A stretch of 64,000 nucleotides of DNA from Gari tellinella (Eukaryota > Mollusca > Bivalvia > Cardiida > Psammobiidae): contig OV277868.1 in assembly GCA_922989275.2 (NCBI GenBank), positions 17,170,291 through 17,234,290 on the forward strand, written 5' to 3'. Each line of letters starts with the position of its first letter. The first letter of the stretch is position 1. Of this stretch, positions 10,988-22,684 are shown in pieces. The notes beneath the pieces are model-generated. The model was given only the letters and a program-made list of their open reading frames with translations, made no database searches and had not been told where the DNA came from. The position numbers and the translations under genes were made by a program.

Positions 10988-11611
10988 TTAGAGTTTGGTG
11001 GTCTGTAAAATACACCAATAAGGATGTGTTTTACGATTCAGAAAAATATCAATCCAAAGACACTCTAAACCCTGAACTTCTAGGTCGTTTCTTCGACGGT
11101 ATGCAAAACTATCTTTTATATACAGAATGACTCCGCCATGATTATCCCCTAGTCGGTCTTTACGTTCAGGTAACTGGTAAGAAGGAATACGGAGTTCTTC
11201 GGATGGAATAGATGTACTGAGCCAGGTTTCTGAGAATGTGAAGATATCGAAATCTCTCAGTTCAGCGGTTAGTAAGTCTAACTTAGGAAGTATACTTTGG
11301 ACATTATAGTGAATTATTGAAAGGTTGTGGGATAGATCTAGTGTCGATACAAATGAGTTCGAAGCAGACGAGTTAGAGTTATCGGGATTTTCCGGACCAG
11401 GGTTTGGATGGACATCACCAGAGGCGAGGAGAAGCAAGTGTAACCACATGGCATACGGTATATAATTACAAATCCAGATCATAAGTAAGAAGTGCAGTAA
11501 AGCTGAGAACTTAAATCTACAGCGATAAGACGGCATGGTTACGGCAGTTGGAAAGATATATTTAATTACGTAATCTCTAGAACAGTAAACAAGAAGACAG
11601 CTGCCGTACAC
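10988..11611 (-). pseudogene. LINE N-terminus: NPGP motif and AP-type endonuclease N-half
   Basis: A hydrophobic segment (about residues 30-65, ending in LHLLLLASG) leads into DVHPNPGP, then a serine-rich spacer and the first half of an AP-like endonuclease: IIHYNVQSI, FSETWL (catalytic glutamate), DNHGGVILYIKD. The endonuclease nicks the target for reverse transcription. DVHPNPGP resembles 2A ribosome-skipping sequences (D-x-E-x-NPGP) but has H at the usual E. The frame is lost after WIDIFLNRKTH. The start codon is uncertain; an internal methionine (MPSYRCRF) is also plausible. Confidence 0.82.
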
Positions 11612-11759
11612 ACGCAGTCAGACCGTTGAGATATTTGTTGAGTAGGACTCACCAAACAACCAGGATACCAGCTCGAACCGAAACATACACACCAATCAGG
11701 ACCCCAAACCCCGGATGACCAAACTTATATTGTTAAAAAAGAATACAAAACTGGAAAAA

Positions 11760-13375
11760 TAGTTGAAACATGACAGAAAAAATCAATATAAATTGAAGAG
11801 GGTATATATCTTACTTATCTAAAAATACTTATAGCAGAGCACTTTGACATTAAAAGACGTTAATTAATGTAACAGTAAGATGTTATGTTTAATATGTTTA
11901 CAAGAAGGACTAATGCATAGTTGGATTTGGATATACTTAGTGTGTTACATGAGTGATAGATTCACAAAATAAGAGCACTTGCGATTTCAGACCTATTTTA
12001 TAACCATAAATGAGTATTTGTTAGCTAAAGTTGTTAAGTATATACAATAAATATTTAGGCTTATACGTTTCCTATACAAGCCCTACGCTCTTTCCACCCT
12101 TCTTATTCCTCTGCGCATTCTCTCTATATATCTCACTACCTCTCTCTTTCTTTCTCTCTCTCTCCATCTCTTTCACACACTGTCTCTCTCTCTCTTTATT
12201 TGTCTCTTTCACACTCAGTTTCTGTTTTTCATTACTGGAAAATGATTTTTAATCTCACGTGTAAAGTGTATTTTGTATAATATGACATTTTAAAATATGA
12301 CATATAATGAAATAAAATTATAGAAAATACTTAATGCTCCTAAAAGAGCTTTCTGTTTTACTGTCATCTTGTTTTACACAGTCCCATCTAAGGAATAACA
12401 CATTGTAGTGGTCGAAATAGACATATTTTTATTTGACATGCGTACATCAACTTTTGATGACTTGTCACATAACTAAAGATACGAAGTATATACAGTAGAA
12501 CCTCTCAATAACGACCACTAATTTTTGTCAAATATAAGTAGTTAAGACAGGTGACTGCTTAAAGCAAAGTGATAGTGAATCAGGTACGTTAACGTAGATT
12601 TAACGTCATTTTCGGTTTGACGTCATTCACGATGTTTTATCGGGAACCACTCGGGTATTTCCGCGTACTATCGAAATAGACTAGAACAATCGAATGACTT
12701 CTAATCGAGTACGGGGACGGTTGCGAAGGTTGTGATTGGCTTAAAAATACGTATGCTTCTTCGTCATCTCTTTCTCATTAATTTATATTTTATAGAAATC
12801 TGACCAATATGTTGATTTATCGAGTTCGATTTTATTAAAACCTATGCAATATGATTGAAAACTGTACCTGTGATCCAGAGTAGACTACTAGGATTGGAGA
12901 TACAAATTGAACATGCTACATGTAAGTTATATTGACCGCTATCCACGTACTTCAGTTGCTTTTAGTTGTTAATTAAGATATAGTTTTAATGTGTGTATTT
13001 TTGTTAAAATAAGTAATCCTATATGAGTATTATTTATTTGAATATATACAGTATAATTATATTCGGAGAAGTGCTCATAGTCAGTGATGGTTGTGGTAAG
13101 GTTATAAACACCAATAACAAATAGTTGTAAAAGGAAAGTTTATGATAACTCATGTTAGCATTTGGAATATTGAATAGTCATCTTTGATACGAGATAAACA
13201 GATCTGCTTTACCTCAGCATGCGAATTAACATGATGGTAAAATAAATTTGAAAAACAAAACGAGAATAAAATGAATCGTGCTAAATGAAATGAAATTTTA
13301 ATGTACATATATGTTATCATACAGTAGGAGGCTGTTGAGTATGAAAAGTATGACTATACAGGATTATTTTTAATA
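11760..13375. other. non-genic stretch with CT microsatellite and MITE remnants
   Basis: Bases about 12095-12230 are a CT-rich simple repeat, whose translation gives a spurious LSLS-rich frame. A remnant of a TA-type MITE with CTCTCAATAACGACCACTAA lies at about 12494-12560 and its likely partner end near 12405. No gene recognised. Confidence 0.6.
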
Positions 13376-13379
13376 ATAA

Positions 13380-13613
13380 CCCTTTCAAATTTATCTTGTG
13401 TTTTTTACCCGTTCATCGCCATAATGTCACCTGCTTCAAAATTGTTGTCTGCAATATCGTTTCAAAGTTGGATTTAAGTCAGTAAAACTGACGTTATTTC
13501 AAAACAATTGTCAAACACTTTTGATCCTGCTCAGGCGACTCTTTACGCGATGTCTGATCACGGTAAGAATTGTTTGCAAATGCGCTTCAGGACGTCATTG
13601 AGAGTGAAAGTGC
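13380..13613 (+). mobile_element. family D MITE copy
   Basis: Starts CCCTTTCAAATT, carries GCAATATCGTTTCAAAGTT and a degenerate palindrome (GATCCTGCTCAGGCG...), ends GAGAGTGAAAG. TTAA flanks are eroded. Confidence 0.6.
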
Positions 13614-14308
13614 TACTTTACGTCATATCTATAATGTCCCTTAATTGTTACAGTATGTCTGCTCTCCCCATGGTAATAATACACAACTATAGTTTGATAG
13701 TAACAACCTGTTTTAATGACTTTCGATATTAGACAAGTTAAAAGAAAAATACATTTGTCTTTAATTCAGAATACCGGTATACAGGGAGATAGGTATATAA
13801 ACTAACTATTCTAAACACGTCCACTGACAATGCCGCTTTGATTTTGATTGCATTTACGGCAACATGTTCAGAAAATCAGACGATACTTTCCATTAAACTA
13901 TAGAGTATTTCTGAAGTTCTCAGAGAAAATGTTCCTTTTGCAGCTTTTAAGCCATGTGTTTTCACGACCAAACACATCTTAAATTTAACCAGAGGACTGT
14001 CTGGAGATGTGTTTATGTGTAAGATATTTGCTGTTTTTGTGATGCCTATGTATATATTTACTGAAATAGGACTGCATTTTATTTCAGGTTTATGTGTGGA
14101 CGGTGAGGTAAAACTGTCTCGGAGAGATCTCGGAAACAATTATTCACGCCTCCTCTCTGCATTTCGGCTGTCCTGCATTTAGTCTGCCCATTGTTTAGAA
14201 AGACTGCCAAATTAACGTATATAAGCGTATATGCTTTCCACATCAAAACTGTTTCTCTTCCCTGAAATATTCTGTTTTCGGAAGCTTTATACAATTTAGC
14301 AAATAATA

Positions 14309-14556
14309 CAGTTGCGAAAACGTTATTCCTTCCTATAAACGCGTTTACGCTAAAACTATCATTGCCATTGCAAACAGTTCGGAGCCAGATCAGACGCCGG
14401 GTAACCCGGCGTCTGATCAGTATCCAAACTGTTTGCCTCTCTTATCTAAAAACAATAATAAGAAATGTCAAAAAATGGTAATTTCCTACGTTTTAGCGAT
14501 TTGCGATTGCGTTTCCTTTGCGTTTAAAAGGGAAAGAATAACGTTTTTCTCCACTT
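14309..14556 (+). mobile_element. family A MITE copy
   Basis: TA-flanked; inverted ends enclose the palindrome GATCAGACGCCGGGTAAC and its complement at about 14390-14420. Ends are diverged (CAGTTGCGAA; CTCCACTT). Confidence 0.75.
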
Positions 14557-14823
14557 TACACGGCTCTTGATATGTCAATGTCTCTGTTTTGGTATGGTAA
14601 TTGCGCTCCATATGTGTTCAGTCTAACCTTTTTCGCCAGGGTCGCTGCCCGTCGAGTTTTACCCTAGACTCGTCATCACCTTTCACTTATATACGAGGCA
14701 CTGTCAGTATATATCTTCTGTCTGCCGGTCCAGGGAGAGATTGGATTACTTTTAGAATAGGCACGCTAATTACAATGCATCTCCTAGGGACGATAATACG
14801 GACTAACGTTAACAGTTCAACCT

Positions 14824-15067
14824 GGGCCCCGTTTCTTAAAACTTCGTACATGTACGACAAATGTTGTAAGTCCGATTACAAAAGTCTCAATAAATGTTTA
14901 TGTCTCCATCTAATCGTGTCTTGTGACATCTCTTTGGAATCGACTTGAAAAGACGATTCCAAAGAAATGTCACGAGACAGGATTAGATAGAGAAATAAGA
15001 AATTAAAAGTATTTTAAAGTTTGGACTTACGACCGATTTGTCGTACGAAGTTTTATTAAACGGGCTC
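14824..15067. repeat. fold-back MITE with GGGCCCCGTTT ends
   Basis: Left end GGGCCCCGTTTCTTAAAACT and right end AGTTTTATTAAACGGGCTC are inverted repeats. The centre is a strong hairpin (about 14909-14985) with TTTGGAATCG and CGATTCCAAA arms. Confidence 0.75.
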
Positions 15068-15069
15068 CT

Positions 15070-16610
15070 GTTGTTTAATGGCTAATTAAATAAACTAAAC
15101 TTACATCTGCAAAGCCAGCCGGGTGCAGAATGCCTTATATGACAAATATAAAAACACACCTATATAAGTTCTATGTATCAGTAGTAGTATGCGAGAATTC
15201 GTAGACTGTTCATTTGACTATTCCGTTTGGAGAAATCTCGTAACACAAGAATCATTGTCTTCATCTATGGCTATTCAATTGGTAGATAGACATTGTAAAC
15301 ACATGTGTTACTGCAAGTAAAGCATTGTGTTCCAAAGGGAGCTGATCGCATTCCTATAACCCTTTGAGTCTTAGTCAGAACATGATTTTAAGGAAATATA
15401 TTTACAGTAGAGACGACGTTATTATTTCCTGTTTTAACGCAACCGAAATGCATTGCATAACACTGAATGAATATTTACATTTTATAAATTGCTAATGACC
15501 TGAAAATGTCATTACCGCAACAACGTAAAGAAATTGGAGCTCGTTTTATTTAAATATTTAGTTATAAATTGTTATTCGTTCAAGATATGTGTAAATTATG
15601 AATATGAACAACGTAATTATTTTCTTTTTGTAATGCAAAATCATACATTTTCTCTTAATATGATGAAAGCAGCTAACTTTTAAAACTTTAAAGTATAGAA
15701 ATTGTCTCCAAAGTGTTGCTACATGTCTGTCAATTAACGCAAAGCATCCTTTACACTATATTTAGGACCACTTTATCAGAAAAGTATACAGTTCGAACAT
15801 TTATTATTGTTCGAACATTTATTATTATTGTTCATTTTGTTAATGGGTGCAATTTATAGTGATATCTAACAAAATAGCTGTTCAGATGCCAAACCTATAA
15901 AGGGTTATGCCATTACCGAAATACAGGCCGTTGAGGCTATGACCGTTTCGGTATTGTCCATTTTGTTTATTATTCATAATTTCAAGCATTTACCCAGCAC
16001 ATGTTTCAATTATGTTATGCATTTAAACATCGTGTACACACAGTATGTGCACCGATATATATTTACATGAATTTATAGTTCAGTTTGCCTGGTTTGAGGG
16101 CGTTTCTGTGATGACGTCCTAAAACATACAAAACAAACAATAATTCTTAAAGTAGAACCCGGGTTGGTCATTCGAGGTGTACCCTATAACTACAAGGGGA
16201 AACCCTTTTTATGACGTCAGAAGGAATTTCAAAATCAAAAGTTACAGGCTAAAACACCATAAAAACTCTAACGATTAAACTGACAGCTATATTTTGTATC
16301 AATTCATTCTATGATAATATAATGACATCTTCAAATAGAGAAAGTGTATCAAATCTAAAGTTATTTAATACCAAGATATTTCATTCTATTGTATGCGGTA
16401 TGATGAGGGTCATGGGCATTTTGCATCCCCTTTCATACTTGAAAGACGATTCCAAGATAATGAACAAAAATTCTCACTGGTTACCACTATAGTATTACTA
16501 AGGTATGTCATATTAACCAGGCAAAAATAAGATATTCTTTTGAAAGTTAACTTTTATGATTTCCAAACCATTGAAAAGGTGAGGGACAGCCGATGACCAA
16601 CATTCGTGGA
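15070..16610. other. A+T-rich stretch without recognised gene
   Basis: No recognised element or coding domain. A 15-bp near-tandem duplication (GTTCGAACATTTATTATT) lies around 15795-15830, and an inverted TACCGAAA pair around 15910-15955. Confidence 0.5.
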
Positions 16611-16619
16611 ATCACCCAG

Positions 16620-16798
16620 AAAAAGACAACTTTTCGACAACTCTGACTATTTATGTTAATATGAGTGGCAATCAGTTTGAAGCCTGATTAGACACCGGGT
16701 AACTCGTCGTCTAATCTGGCTCCAAACTGTTCGTAGTGGATATAATATTCTTTTAGCGTAAAAACGTTTATTGAGAAAGAATGGCGTCTTCTACACTG
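16620..16798 (-). mobile_element. family A MITE copy, 5'-truncated
   Basis: Right end CTACACTG followed by TA; diverged palindrome (GATTAGACACCGGGTAAC...) at about 16690-16720. The other terminus is missing. Confidence 0.65.
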
Positions 16799-16840
16799 TA
16801 TCTAAGGAAACCGCGTCTAGTCGTTGGCTTTGTAAATGTA

Positions 16841-17086
16841 CAGTGGATAATCTGTTATTCTTTCCCGTTTAAACGCAAACGTACGCAAACGCAAAGCACT
16901 AAAACGTAGAAAAGTACAACTTTTGGACAACTCTGATAATTCATGTTTATCTTGGTGGCAAACAGTTTGGAGCCTGATCAGACGCCGGGTTACCCGGCGT
17001 CTGATCTGGCTCCAAACTGTTTGCACTGTAAATAATAATTTTAGCGTAAACGCGTTTATTGGGAAAGAATAACACATTCTCCACTG
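16841..17086 (-). mobile_element. family A MITE, intact 246-bp copy
   Basis: TA (16839-16840) and TA (17087-17088) flank inverted ends CAGTGGATAATCTGTTATTC. The centre is a near-perfect palindrome with GGAGCCTGATCAGACGCCGG. Length matches the copies at 29646, 31967 and 54558. CAGT termini with TA duplication fit a Tc1/mariner-type MITE. Confidence 0.88.
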
Positions 17087-17207
17087 TATTCCACTTACAT
17101 TTTGATATTGGTGTTCAAAACATGCAACTGAGGTGACGTTATTATTGCGCCTTTAAACCACAGAACATACAAACGCATTACAAAAAAGTATTTCATTTAC
17201 TTGTTAA

Positions 17208-17743
17208 AGCGACTCGCAACCAGATGGTGCATTAAAAATAGTAATTTGTAAATATGTGTCAAACGCTTATATAAATGGTAAAGAATTAGTTTAGGATAAG
17301 AAATTCTGTTTAAAAAAATGTATTTCAATAAAAAAAAATATTGGTTTCTGGTGGGATTCGGACCCGGGGCCCGGCATTGGCGGACAGAAGGCAAAATAGG
17401 GGAAACCGCTTAGACCAATGGACCACGGAACTATCCGTTTATCTCGGATCGATTTAACGTATTTCAATGTGTAGCGATCGAAAGTGCATACAACTTCGTA
17501 ATTCGGCTCGTGTTTATGTCTGAGCCCGTGTAGAGAAGCAACAACAACAACTATACCGTCTACTAGTCGGTATAGAAAAACGATGGAAAATATCTAAAAA
17601 TCTAAGATTCGGTGACGATTCTTGAGACTTTTTTGGACTGATCATACTTTTTTAATGTCAGAAGCCAAATAATGCCACAAATTTGCTTTTATTTGAGTAT
17701 TTTATTTTATTTTGACAAGTACACCATCCGGTTGCGAGTCCCT
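17208..17743 (-). mobile_element. 536-bp TTAA-flanked MITE carrying a tRNA-like sequence
   Basis: TTAA at 17204-17207 and 17744-17747. Inverted ends AGCGACTCGCAACCAGATGG and (complement) AGGGACTCGCAACCGGATGG. A tRNA-like sequence lies inside at about 17345-17430. A second, truncated copy lies at 24022-24422. Confidence 0.8.
17345..17430 (-). other. tRNA-like sequence within TTAA MITE
   Basis: On the minus strand, A-box TGGTCCATTGGTCTAAGCGG and B-box GGTCCGAATCC are separated by about 40 bases, including a long variable region. It resembles a leucine/serine-type tRNA body but the arms are imperfect, so probably a tRNA-derived Pol III promoter rather than a functional tRNA. Confidence 0.6.
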
Positions 17744-17833
17744 TTAAAACTTTTGACAATTTCTTTTTCTAGCCTGATTAAACGTCGGGTTACGCTGTGT
17801 CTAATCTGAATCAAAATGTTTCCAAAGGAAATA

Positions 17834-18018
17834 CAGTGCTCCCTCTCTACAAAAAACATCCGATGGGAGACATAAAGAGTATGTGTGTTGTTCGGAGGAA
17901 ATTGTTAGAGGAAGGGAAATTAGCTTACAAAAAATATTGTTTGGGGAACATCGTCAAGGGTCGTTGTAAGGAGGGAACCGTTGTTGGGAGGGAGGGCCGT
18001 TGTAGAGAGGGAGCGCTG
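17834..18018 (+). mobile_element. family C MITE, short 185-bp copy
   Basis: TA-flanked ends CAGTGCTCCCTCTCTAC and GAGGGAGCGCTG. It lacks the central GACGCC palindrome seen in longer family C members. The flank just upstream (17770-17822) is a diverged palindrome core (CCTGATTAAACGTCGGG), so it inserted into or beside another element. Confidence 0.75.
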
Positions 18019-18279
18019 TATTTACCAATATTTTGAACGCTTGAAACCCTTGAATTAAAACAAATTGTTTTGGAACTAATGCGTGTATTGTAAACTAATA
18101 AAGTATTCCCCACTGTTCCTACTGACTTAATACTACTGTTTTGCAATACCATGAATGCATGGAACCTTGCGTTGTACATGCTTGTATTGATAGAAATTGT
18201 CGTCTGCAACTATTCTTAAACTAGAAATTCTAAATGTTGTTTTTGAACAAAAAGGGTCAGAGTGTCAAACAGTTTTGGA

Positions 18280-18330
18280 TCCTGATGAGATACCGCGTGA
18301 CGCGGCGTCTTTTCTGGATCAAATTGTTTG
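18280..18330. repeat. isolated GACGCC-type palindrome core
   Basis: GTTTTGGATCCTGATGAGAT...GTGACGCGGCGTC...GGATCAAATTGTTTGCAAA is a diverged family D-type core. The terminal parts of family D are not clear around it. Confidence 0.55.
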
Positions 18331-18621
18331 CAAAGGAAATCGGTGTTGCATATATCCGCCGCTAGCATGGTGAGAGTAAGTTAACAGGCAAATGATCAGG
18401 ATACATTTTAGATATACATTGTATATGTCTTACTGTATAAGCAGTATACTGTTAAGTGCAGCTGAACTTTTCAATCGTGTATTATTTATAAATATTACCG
18501 TTAAGGAATATAATATTATTGGTCTTCAAATTCCAGCATTTGAAATGGAATAAAAATACATTAATGCTAAATAAATGTCTGTTCTTATTCAATATAGTTA
18601 GATATACGGTAGTTAGTTTCA

Positions 18622-18855
18622 TTTATTCTCTTCATGACTACATTTGTCGAGAATGTTTTACCCCTTTACCGTCATAGTGCTGCATACTTCAATATTTTTG
18701 TCTGCAATATCGTTTCAAAGTTAATTCAAGGCAATATGACTGACGAAATTAGTGTCAAACAGTTTGGTCCTGATTAGACGCTGCGTGACGCGGCGTCTGA
18801 TCAGGACCCAAACTGTTTGCAAACGCGCTTTATGGGGTCATTTAGAGCGAAAGGG
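18622..18855 (+). mobile_element. family D MITE copy
   Basis: Left part has TTTTACCCCTTTACCGTC and GCAATATCGTTTCAAAGTT. A strong palindrome occupies about 18755-18822 (TTTGGTCCTGATTAGACGC and complement). Ends GAGCGAAAGGG then TTA. Confidence 0.75.
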
Positions 18856-19459
18856 TTATAGCCATATTGTCATGTTTTATGCATTTTCCAGTTTAAGTAA
18901 ATACGCATAAACACTGTTGGCAGTACCGATGTCACTTTGCATTTATTATTATGTTTGCCTAGACTCTCATCACCAATATTAACAACTGGTAAAGATCTAT
19001 CATTCCACAGTGGCTGACTAAGATAGATGTGTTTTCAATTATAATAAAACCACGACTACCACTACAGAAGCATATCGTGGAATAACCCCTTCACTGTCTT
19101 ACTCAAAGTACAATGATCATTTGAAAACAGTGTGGAGCCTAATAGGACGCTGCGTATAAAGGCCTCTTCGCATGATTCAAACTGTATACCACATATTTTA
19201 ATATATCTTAAGTCGAATAACGCAACTTAAAATTAGAGAACTAAAACAGGTGGAAATTGGTTAAGATTGATGTCAGATTAGCAGCGAAGGGGTAAATGTT
19301 TGCCATGCTTATCACGAAATTACTAAATTTTAAAAAAGAACCAGCCTGAATCTAAATTATGTCGAGTCAATTAAAGGGTGAAAAAAACAGTGTTTGACTA
19401 GTTGTTCCATGTTTTATGAACGAAGTTTCAAAACATTAATTTTGAGAAATAAAGAAATA

Positions 19460-19706
19460 CAGTAGTGAAGACTTTTTTCTTCCCCAATGAACGCGTTTAT
19501 GCTAAAACAAATATTTCTTTTGCAAACAGTTGGGAGCCAGATCAGACGCCAGGTAACACAGTGTCTAATCAGACTCCAAACTATTTGCTATTCAGATTAA
19601 AATGAAAGGTCAGAATTGTCACAAGCATGTCCTTTACAACATTCTATTGCAATACGTTTGCGTTTCGTTTGCGTTTAAACAGAAAAGAATAACGCCATAT
19701 CAACTG
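19460..19706 (+). mobile_element. family A MITE copy
   Basis: TA on both sides; ends diverged (CAGTAGTGAAG; ATCAACTG). Palindrome core GATCAGACGCCAGGTAAC at about 19540-19580. Confidence 0.72.
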
Positions 19707-19896
19707 TAAGTATGGCACTTTTGAAGCAAACGATACTAAATGAGTGAAAAAGTTGAGACATGAATTATTGATAAAAAATATTGTATAACTCTGCAAGGAC
19801 TGGTGAGCCCATCAAGACATTAATGTTCTCCCTTAATCGCGAAACGGCTCACCGGGCGTGCATATTGAGTCTCTCTACTTCAAGGTTTGCTTTATT

Positions 19897-20143
19897 CAGT
19901 GGAGAAAACGTTATTCTTTCCCAATAAACGCGTTTACGCTAAAACTATTATTTCCATTGCAAACAGTTTGGCGCCAGATCAGACGCCGGGTAACCAGGCG
20001 TCTGATCAGGCTCCAAATTGTTTGCCACTCAGATTAAATCGAAAAGTCAGAATTGCCAAACAGTTGTTATTTTCAGCATTTTAGTGATTACAGTTTGCGT
20101 TTCGTTTGCGTTTAAACGGGAAAGAATAACGTTTTCTCCACTG
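19897..20143 (+). mobile_element. family A MITE, intact 247-bp copy
   Basis: Ends CAGTGGAGAAAACGTTATTC and complement. Central palindrome GCGCCAGATCAGACGCCGGG with its complement at about 19968-20022. Confidence 0.85.
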
Positions 20144-21041
20144 TACTCTACCAACTTGTTTTGCTCACAGCTCTGTGATAGCACAAGCGAGTAATTCGTT
20201 AGTGATATCCAATAGTATTCGATACAGATACAGGGCACCTTGTACCCTGCGGATAGAGAAACTGCGCGCAAGCTGTGTGAGACAGTGGTATGGAAGAGAG
20301 GCATCTGCTCTGAAGTATCGGATCTAATTAAGTTGTGCAATGATTGTAAAGTGCCCGTCATTTAACAGTTGTGGAATATAACCACGCCACACTTGGGTGG
20401 TTTATATGCAAAAGCTCTATAAACGCAATTCGAATACATAGGTGGAAAAACTTTATACGAAGACCATTGACCTATAGTTTTACTTTTTTGTCATAGTTTT
20501 AATTACGTTTTGAAAATAGAACGCACTGAATTCAAAACAAATGGTCATCGGTGAAAGTTTCCAATGGATCTGATTTATCTTAACGCCAACGAAAACGAGT
20601 CTTTAAATAACAGGAAAAACGAACACTAATAGGGAAAGGCCCAACCGATATTGTAAAAACTGTACAGGACCAGAAGAAATGTTTTTAATTGTTAAAAAAT
20701 TAAAAAAGTTACATAGATAATATACAATAATTATTTTACATTCATTACTAAATGTATTTTAATGGACTAAATTTTAAAATCAAATATAAATATCGTGATA
20801 TCTCCGACGTTAGGAGTAAATGACCCTCCCAAAAGAGCGGCTATTCGTGGTGTGTGACTTTTGATCACATGTTTCAATCATTGACCTTCCTCATTCAAAA
20901 TGAAGTGTCCAGAAAATATATATACGAGTTGGATTAAGTGTTTCCGTAGAAGTTATTAAGTGTTATTGGTCTACGGTAAACGGGGAGTATATCAGTTAAT
21001 GTATATTTAATATCCCCGTTGTGTATCTAATTAATTAATGT

Positions 21042-21237
21042 GTGTGTGGAATCTTACTTTCCTGTGGAATTATTACAATAAATATTGTTATCACGGATAA
21101 ATGGAATTACAGTTATGGTGATTATGACATTCTGGCGAGTGAGCGGAAAACGATATGTTTGGGGAAGTTTAGTAATATATTCGATGGAATATACAGTTGT
21201 ACTATTACAGATCTTGCTGACGGGAAAAATATCTGGT
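21042..21237 (+). CDS. possible first coding exon of an unknown secreted protein (weak)
   Basis: The frame begins MCGILLSCGIITINIVI, a hydrophobic start like a signal peptide, then a polar stretch ending IFDGIYSCTITDLADGKNI. The coding run ends at ATCTG followed by GTAAGT, a good splice donor (GT at 21236-21237 or adjacent), just before the in-frame stop. A TATA-like run (AAAATATATATACG) lies near 20916-20930. 'Y-S-C-T-I' recalls an immunoglobulin-like strand but is too short to assign. There is no recognised downstream exon. It may be chance; I offer it because this 400-bp patch is free of recognised repeats. Confidence 0.2.
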
Positions 21238-21378
21238 AAGTAATGGTAGTTCAGGGGGATACTTCAACATATTCAACCCTTGCAATTAACGAGTAAACCC
21301 GCCCTTAAGACACGTGTACCTGTAACGAGAACCTATTTCCTATGCAAGCAATGAAGAACACGATCAGAGGGCACCTTT

Positions 21379-21668
21379 AGCCTTTTCACTCTCAATTACG
21401 TCAGAAAACGCATTTGCAAACAGTGTTGATCCTGATCAGACGCCGCATTACGCGGCGTCTGAGAAGGATCAAAACTGTTTGTAACTTATATTGACATAAT
21501 GTCAGTTATACTGGCTTATATCTAACCTTGAAACCGCGTAGCGCGGCGTCTGATCAGGATCAGAACTTTTGAAATACCGTCAGTTATACTGTCTTAAGAA
21601 TTACTTTGACAAAACAAATTATGGCGTGGAAGGGGTAATACATTCAAGATCAATTTGTCATGAAAATG
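21379..21668 (-). mobile_element. family D MITE with duplicated core
   Basis: A full palindrome at about 21421-21480 is followed by a second partial core (GCGCGGCGTCTGATCAGGATC, about 21540-21563) and GAAGGGGTAATA. It looks like an internal duplication or a gene-conversion product. Confidence 0.65.
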
Positions 21669-21864
21669 ACTCCTTATCCGGGCCTGTACTATCTGTAGTT
21701 TATGATACAAAATAATCATACTTATATAGTAATAAAAGGACTGAACTAAATTGGAAACAGGAATTGTCCATTAAAGATTTCAGGGGTTAAGAACGGCAAT
21801 CTACTATTTGTACAAGAAGCGCGTTTGATAGAAGATTTATGTCCTTTGTCAATTCAGCCAAACT

Positions 21865-22042
21865 TCGATATCTCGAACTCGCTTAATTCGAACTATCCGA
21901 TTTGTCGACACATGAATTGCATTATTTCATTCTCGGTTAGGTCGAACATACCAAAATTTCAATGTAAAATCGTGGCTTAGCCACGTTTTAACTTTGAAAT
22001 ACGGGTATGTTCGACCTAACCGAGATCGAGATATCGAAGTTC
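21865..22042. repeat. fold-back repeat with CTTCGATATCTCGA ends
   Basis: Arms near 21870-21950 and 21990-22042 are inverted (CGATATCTCGAAC / GAGATATCGAAG; GGTTAGGTCGAACATAC / GTATGTTCGACCTAACC). A related single arm lies near 50945-51045. Confidence 0.75.
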
Positions 22043-22189
22043 GACGGTTGTTTGGAACCAGACGCCGAATAAACTGGCGTCTTATCAGACTCCACACGTT
22101 TCGACGCTCATACAAAACAAACCGTCAACATTTACAAACGTTTGTCTGTTTTTTAAATTTGATTGCAGTGCCTTTTCTATTTGTTTTAA

Positions 22190-22427
22190 CCCTTTCACCG
22201 CCAGAATCGCCTAAAGTCGAATTTGCAAACAGATTTGATCCTGATCAGACGCCGCGTTACGCGGCGTCTGATCAGGATCAAAACTGTTTGACACCCGTTT
22301 CGATATTTCTTATGTCATACTCTCTTAATTCTAACTTTAAAATAACATTGCAGACAATAATATTGAAGCAGACGACAAAATAACGGTGTAGGGGTAAAAA
22401 ACTCAAAATAATTTTGCGATGAAAGGG
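22190..22427 (-). mobile_element. family D MITE, intact 238-bp copy
   Basis: TTAA at 22186-22189 and 22428-22431. Ends CCCTTTCACCGCC and GATGAAAGGG. Perfect-looking palindrome (GATCCTGATCAGACGCCGCG and complement) at about 22229-22290. TTAA plus CCC-termini fit piggyBac-type MITEs. Confidence 0.85.
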
Positions 22428-22468
22428 TTAAATGTCAATTAACAAAGTAGCCCACTCTGTACTCTGTA

Positions 22469-22684
22469 CAGTGGAGAAAACGTTATTCTTTCCAAATAAA
22501 CGTGTTTACGCTAACACTAAAATTCCAATGGTAAACGGCGTCTGATCAGGCTCCAAACTGTTTGCCACGGAGATTAAAACGAAAAGTCGGAATTTCCAAA
22601 CAGTTGTTATTTTCAGCATTTTAGTGCTGAGCGTTCGCGTTTCGTTTGCGTTTATATGGGAAAGAATAACGTTTTTCTCCGCTG
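22469..22684 (+). mobile_element. family A MITE with half of the palindrome deleted
   Basis: TA-flanked ends CAGTGGAGAAAACG and TTTCTCCGCTG. Only the right half of the core (GGCGTCTGATCAGGCTCC) remains, so the hairpin is lost. Confidence 0.8.

Larger units (their letters stand above)
7830..11700 (-). mobile_element. CR1/Jockey-group LINE, near full length, broken by frameshifts
   Basis: Reading on the minus strand: a short N-terminal segment with an NPGP motif, an AP-type endonuclease, a reverse transcriptase with FADD, and a C-terminal CHCG...H...C motif. These lie in several frames (11611-10988, 10971-9802, 9775-9134, 9045-8773, 8780-8205), so at least four frameshifts inactivate it. The 3' end probably lies near 7830-7860, where minus-strand sequence has AATAAA followed by a short GTT-rich run, a microsatellite-like tail typical of CR1-type LINEs. 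Clade assignment is from motif appearance only. Confidence 0.85.

Noticed and set aside
12095..12230. Serine/leucine-rich frame resembling a membrane protein
   Set aside because: CT-rich simple repeat translation.
16817..17077. Frames of the type QTVWSQIRRRVTRRLIRLQTVCHQDK (also at 25.6, 29.6, 32.0, 54.6 kb), apparently a conserved arginine-rich protein family
   Set aside because: They are translations of the family A palindrome and its flanks; the conservation is of DNA repeats, and the same peptides appear on either strand.
18284..18310. CTGATGAG near 18285 (and near 55490) as hammerhead cores
   Set aside because: They are variants of the CTGATCAG part of the GACGCC palindrome, with no stem II or GAAA.
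22190..22427. Frames containing FANSLDPDQTPRNAASDQDPN-like peptides (several places), often annotated as proteins
   Set aside because: Translation of family D/A palindromes; no domain, wide copy number, positions match MITE borders.
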